Assembly (NCBI GenBank): GCA_028717985.1
Contig: JAQUMS010000055.1
Span: 1-7,079, forward strand
Origin: Candidatus Omnitrophota bacterium
GTDB lineage: Bacteria; Omnitrophota; Gorgyraeia; Gygaellales; Profunditerraquicolaceae
Direction: 5' to 3'
DNA length: 7,079 nucleotides
Shown here: positions 5,370 to 7,079 of the stretch, piece after piece
Layout of the letters: each line of letters starts with the position of its first letter
Position numbering within the stretch: position 1 is the stretch's first letter
Position numbers and translations under genes: made by a program
The notes under the pieces: generated by a model
What the model saw: only the letters and a program-made list of their open reading frames with translations
What the model was told of the DNA's origin: nothing
Databases searched by the model: none

Positions 5370-5432
5370 ACCCTGTTCCACTCCGGAGGTGGAACAGGGT
5401 CGTTTTGGTCCACCTCCGGAGTGGAACAGGGT
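5370..5432 (+). repeat. Double inverted repeat ending the tatD-like/tcdA/ykgJ-like unit, possible terminator
   Basis: Bases 5370-5393 are the exact reverse complement of 5409-5432, giving 24-bp arms around a 15-nt centre. The left half is also its own hairpin: ACCCTGTTCCA (5370-5380) pairs with TGGAACAGGGT (5390-5400), with CTCCGGAG nested inside and one extra G. The palindromic core CCACTCCGGAGGTGG occurs at 5378-5392 and inverted at 5410-5424. A short T stretch (CGTTTTGG, 5401-5408) follows the first hairpin. The structure can fold two ways, as two small hairpins or one long one. It sits just before the promoter of the next gene. Confidence 0.85.
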
Positions 5433-5441
5433 GTATTAATC

Positions 5442-5468
5442 TTGAAAAATATTTGTTTATGATATAAT
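5442..5468 (+). promoter_or_regulatory. Promoter of the glycosidase gene, upstream of the tandem RNA
   Basis: The extended -10 TGATATAAT (TATAAT at 5463-5468) has TTGAAA (5442-5447) upstream at a short 15-nt spacing; the extended -10 may compensate. The 13-mer at 5456-5468 is identical to the one before the deacetylase gene. The predicted start near 5475 places both structured units inside the transcript. Confidence 0.68.
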
Positions 5469-5489
5469 GTTTGTGCTATAGAATAAAAC

Positions 5490-5621
5490 AAAATGGCCCC
5501 TTGCTTAATCATTCTGAAAATCTCTACGACATTTTCGGAATAAGCTGCGGGGTTAATTTTCCCGACTGACGTCGGGACTACACTTTATATTTATCGCATC
5601 CATGGAGTGCCTGCTTATTTA
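5490..5621 (+). ncRNA. Structured leader RNA, tandem unit 1 (class not recognised)
   Basis: A long interrupted stem P1 pairs AAAAT (5490-5494) with ATTTT (5556-5560), CCCC (5497-5500) with GGGG (5549-5552) and GCTT (5503-5506) with AAGC (5542-5545). It ends in an 11-bp AT-rich hairpin (5511-5521 with 5531-5541, one G-U). P2 follows directly: CCCGAC (5561-5566) with GTCGGG (5571-5576), loop TGAC. P3 then pairs CACTTTAT (5581-5588) with ATGGAGTG (5602-5609), with two G-U pairs. The tail CCTGCTTATTTAAA runs into unit 2. The same order of stems recurs in unit 2. I do not recognise it as a c-di-GMP, glycine, Mn, THF or cobalamin riboswitch. Confidence 0.7.
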
Positions 5622-5765
5622 AATTACTCCGTCAGTTAAGCACTGCGTAGATTTGTTCCAAATCTACTTGTAACTGTCAGAGTTAATTCACAGACGTCCG
5701 CCGTAAAAATAATGGCGGACTACACTTTATGTTTACTGCGTTTCATAAAGTGTCTGTTCATTAAA
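5622..5765 (+). ncRNA. Structured leader RNA, tandem unit 2 (class not recognised)
   Basis: P1 pairs AATT (5622-5625) with AATT (5685-5688), ACTC (5626-5629) with GAGT (5680-5683) and CAGTTA (5633-5638) with TAACTG (5671-5676). It ends in the 8-bp hairpin GTAGATTT (5647-5654) / AAATCTAC (5660-5667). P2 pairs GTCCGCC (5696-5702) with GGCGGAC (5714-5720). P3 pairs CACTTTAT (5723-5730) with ATAAAGTG (5745-5752) perfectly. The tail TCTGTTCATTAAA leads straight into the Shine-Dalgarno. The stretch GGACTACACTTTAT is identical to unit 1 (5717-5730 and 5575-5588), and the P3 loops follow one pattern, RTTTAYYGCRT. CCGCC of P2 could instead pair with GGCGG at 5769-5773. Confidence 0.72.
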
Positions 5766-5770
5766 GGAGG
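5763..5770 (+). promoter_or_regulatory. Shine-Dalgarno of the glycosidase gene
   Basis: AAAGGAGG is a near-perfect Shine-Dalgarno 4 nt before ATG 5775, and it favours that start over the in-frame ATG 5790. It lies directly after tandem RNA unit 2. The overlapping GGAGGCGG is complementary to CTCC at 5627-5630 and to CCGCC at 5698-5702, both in the leader. Confidence 0.85.
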
Positions 5771-5774
5771 CGGT

Positions 5775-7079
5775 ATGATACGGGGGATCATGCGTGGTTT
5801 CCTTTTTAGTGGTTTTGCGTTTCTATTTTTCCAAATATATCCTCTCCATACTATTTTCCCCGAAGTTGAAAAACCGTCCGATACGCGTTTTCCCGCAATT
5901 ACCGTTAAAAATGGAGTTCTTCTCGCCGGTGATGAAGAATTATTTTTGAATGCAATTGGTTATTCGGGTATACGCCCGGGCAAAGACCAGTTTGATCCTG
6001 TTCAGGATGATAAATCCGGTTACGCGTTTATTGAAGAAGATATGCGCAGGATTAAAGAAGCCGGATTTAACGCGATACGAACATATGCTTTGCTTGACGA
6101 GAAGATTCTTGAGCTGGCTGAAAAATACGGGTTGTGGGTCCTGGCCGGTATTTGGACGGAGCAGGGGACATTGCCTCATAACGAAGCTCATGTTCAGCGT
6201 GCCATTGATACGATTATCCGCGACGCTAAAATTTACGCGAAGCATTCCAATATCGCGTTGTTGTTTTTAAGCAATGAGCCCCATCCTGACTGTTTGTATA
6301 ATCCTGTTACGACAAAGTACATGAAAAGGGTGGTTAAAGTTGCTCACGAGAATTGCCCCGGAGTTCCCGTGTCGTTTGCCAATATGCCTAATGCCGCGTT
6401 TGTGAGCCCGGAACCCTGGGATGTCGTTAGTTTTAATATTTACGCGTGCGGATTTGAAAAGTTCACTTCAAGCGTTGGGTATAGGGGGCTGGTTGAAGGA
6501 ATAAAGAAAATAAGTTCCGGGGATAAACCGTTTTTGATTTCCGAATATGGGTTTTACGCGCCTGTCCCGAAACCTAATATGAAGGAACCGTGGATCTTTT
6601 ATCGCGTGAAAGACGAGTCTGAACAGTCCAAAAAACTGCTACGCGACCGGGAATTGCTTTCTCAGACGGGTTTAGCGGGGATGACAATGATGATGTGGCA
6701 TGATGATTGGCGGAATTTCAATGATGTTCCGGCCGCGCAGGCGTATCTTCAGGATCCGCCTAAAACTAAATTTATACACGATATGTTTACCCAGGAATGG
6801 GGCGGTATTGTCGCGTTTGATGAAGACCCTGTGGGAAAGCCGAGAAAAGCGTATTTTGATTTACGTAAGGAAAATCAGGCTGTGCTGATGAGTCCTGATT
6901 CTGAAATGATTTATAAACAAAGAGTGCCGGTTAAAATGTATATTACTCAGCAGGTTGAGAGTTTTGATCTTTATGTTGATGGCCGGCCTGGAGGGAAAAT
7001 AAACCGTATATCCCCTCATTGGGTGGAATATAAATTGCCGCCGTTTCCTGAGTCTTCCTTAAAAAAACATGAAGTCGTG
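5775..7079 (+). CDS. Clan GH-A glycoside hydrolase, GH2 TIM-barrel-like, membrane-anchored or secreted (3' end outside window)
   Basis: The frame is open from ATG 5775 to the last base, giving 435 residues with no stop, so it continues beyond the window. R3 and R7 precede a hydrophobic stretch (8-28) that is a signal peptide or N-terminal anchor. A catalytic (beta/alpha)8-type domain follows: GYSGIRPG at 62-69, EEDMRRIKEAGFNAIRTYA at 87-105 as in GH2 and related barrels, LWVLAGIW at 120-127, LSNEPH with E168 as the likely acid/base, and LISEYGF with E257 as the likely nucleophile. MMMWHDDW follows in the eighth-strand region. From about residue 390 the sequence becomes beta-rich (KMYITQQVESFDLYVDGRP), probably an accessory domain. 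Retaining hydrolysis or transglycosylation of a beta-glycan is the family expectation; the substrate is unknown. Its leader carries the tandem structured RNA, and its promoter resembles that of the deacetylase gene. Confidence 0.82.
   Translation, partial: MIRGIMRGFLFSGFAFLFFQIYPLHTIFPEVEKPSDTRFPAITVKNGVLLAGDEELFLNAIGYSGIRPGKDQFDPVQDDKSGYAFIEEDMRRIKEAGFNAIRTYALLDEKILELAEKYGLWVLAGIWTEQGTLPHNEAHVQRAIDTIIRDAKIYAKHSNIALLFLSNEPHPDCLYNPVTTKYMKRVVKVAHENCPGVPVSFANMPNAAFVSPEPWDVVSFNIYACGFEKFTSSVGYRGLVEGIKKISSGDKPFLISEYGFYAPVPKPNMKEPWIFYRVKDESEQSKKLLRDRELLSQTGLAGMTMMMWHDDWRNFNDVPAAQAYLQDPPKTKFIHDMFTQEWGGIVAFDEDPVGKPRKAYFDLRKENQAVLMSPDSEMIYKQRVPVKMYITQQVESFDLYVDGRPGGKINRISPHWVEYKLPPFPESSLKKHEVV

Noticed and set aside
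5370..5432. CRISPR array or insertion-sequence ends
   Set aside because: There are only two inverted copies with no regular spacers, no transposase frame nearby and no flanking target duplication.
5297..5512. 71-codon open frame on the - strand across the repeat region
   Set aside because: It runs through the inverted repeat, the promoter and the tail of the cysteine-cluster gene. Its open length comes from palindromic DNA, and no motif is present.
5490..5765. Known tandem riboswitches (glycine, c-di-GMP-I)
   Set aside because: I could not find the conserved cores of either class, and the stem order of P1, P2 and the CACTTTAT hairpin does not fit them. A covariance search would settle it.
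5950..6270. 106-codon + strand and 101-codon - strand frames
   Set aside because: Both are out-of-frame shadows of the glycosidase, whose own frame is continuous and carries the NEP and SEYG motifs.

Overview
The window is a stretch of bacterial chromosome with moderate G+C. It uses ATG, TTG and possibly GTG starts, Shine-Dalgarno leaders and factor-independent terminators. All seven genes lie on the + strand, and one is cut at each edge. Secreted polysaccharide-acting proteins, divergent household proteins and many palindromic intergenic repeats suggest an uncultured Gram-negative-type lineage. A candidate phylum such as Omnitrophota would fit by general impression, but no marker gene here fixes the taxonomy.

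Bases 1-1500 form a metal and oxidative-stress block: the C-terminus of a KatG-type catalase-peroxidase, a GDT1/UPF0016 cation transporter with both E-x-G-D-K-T motifs, and a short VIT1/CCC1-like membrane protein. KatG removes peroxide; the other two families move Mn, Ca or Fe across membranes. The grouping therefore looks like control of redox-active metals alongside peroxide defence.

Bases 1500-3460 hold a self-contained transcription unit: an extended -10 promoter, a leader hairpin, a secreted NodB-type polysaccharide deacetylase whose catalytic domain sits between two similar beta-rich modules, and a strong terminator.

Bases 3470-5432 hold a compact run of three genes: a TatD-family hydrolase with a TTG start, an overlapping TcdA-type tRNA t6A dehydratase, and a 90-residue cysteine-cluster (YkgJ-like) protein. 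It starts at a likely promoter and a palindrome beside the Shine-Dalgarno. It ends at a large double inverted repeat built on the same palindromic 15-mer core.

Bases 5433-7079 hold a promoter, a leader of about 300 nt, and a membrane-anchored or secreted clan GH-A (GH2-like) glycosidase that runs off the window. The leader is the most interesting part. It contains two tandem copies of the same complex RNA fold, each a long interrupted stem, a GC-rich hairpin and a CACTTTAT hairpin. The two copies differ mostly by changes that preserve pairing. I do not recognise the fold as a known riboswitch class. Part of the second copy could alternatively pair beside the ribosome binding site, so a ligand-responsive or protein-binding leader is a reasonable hypothesis.
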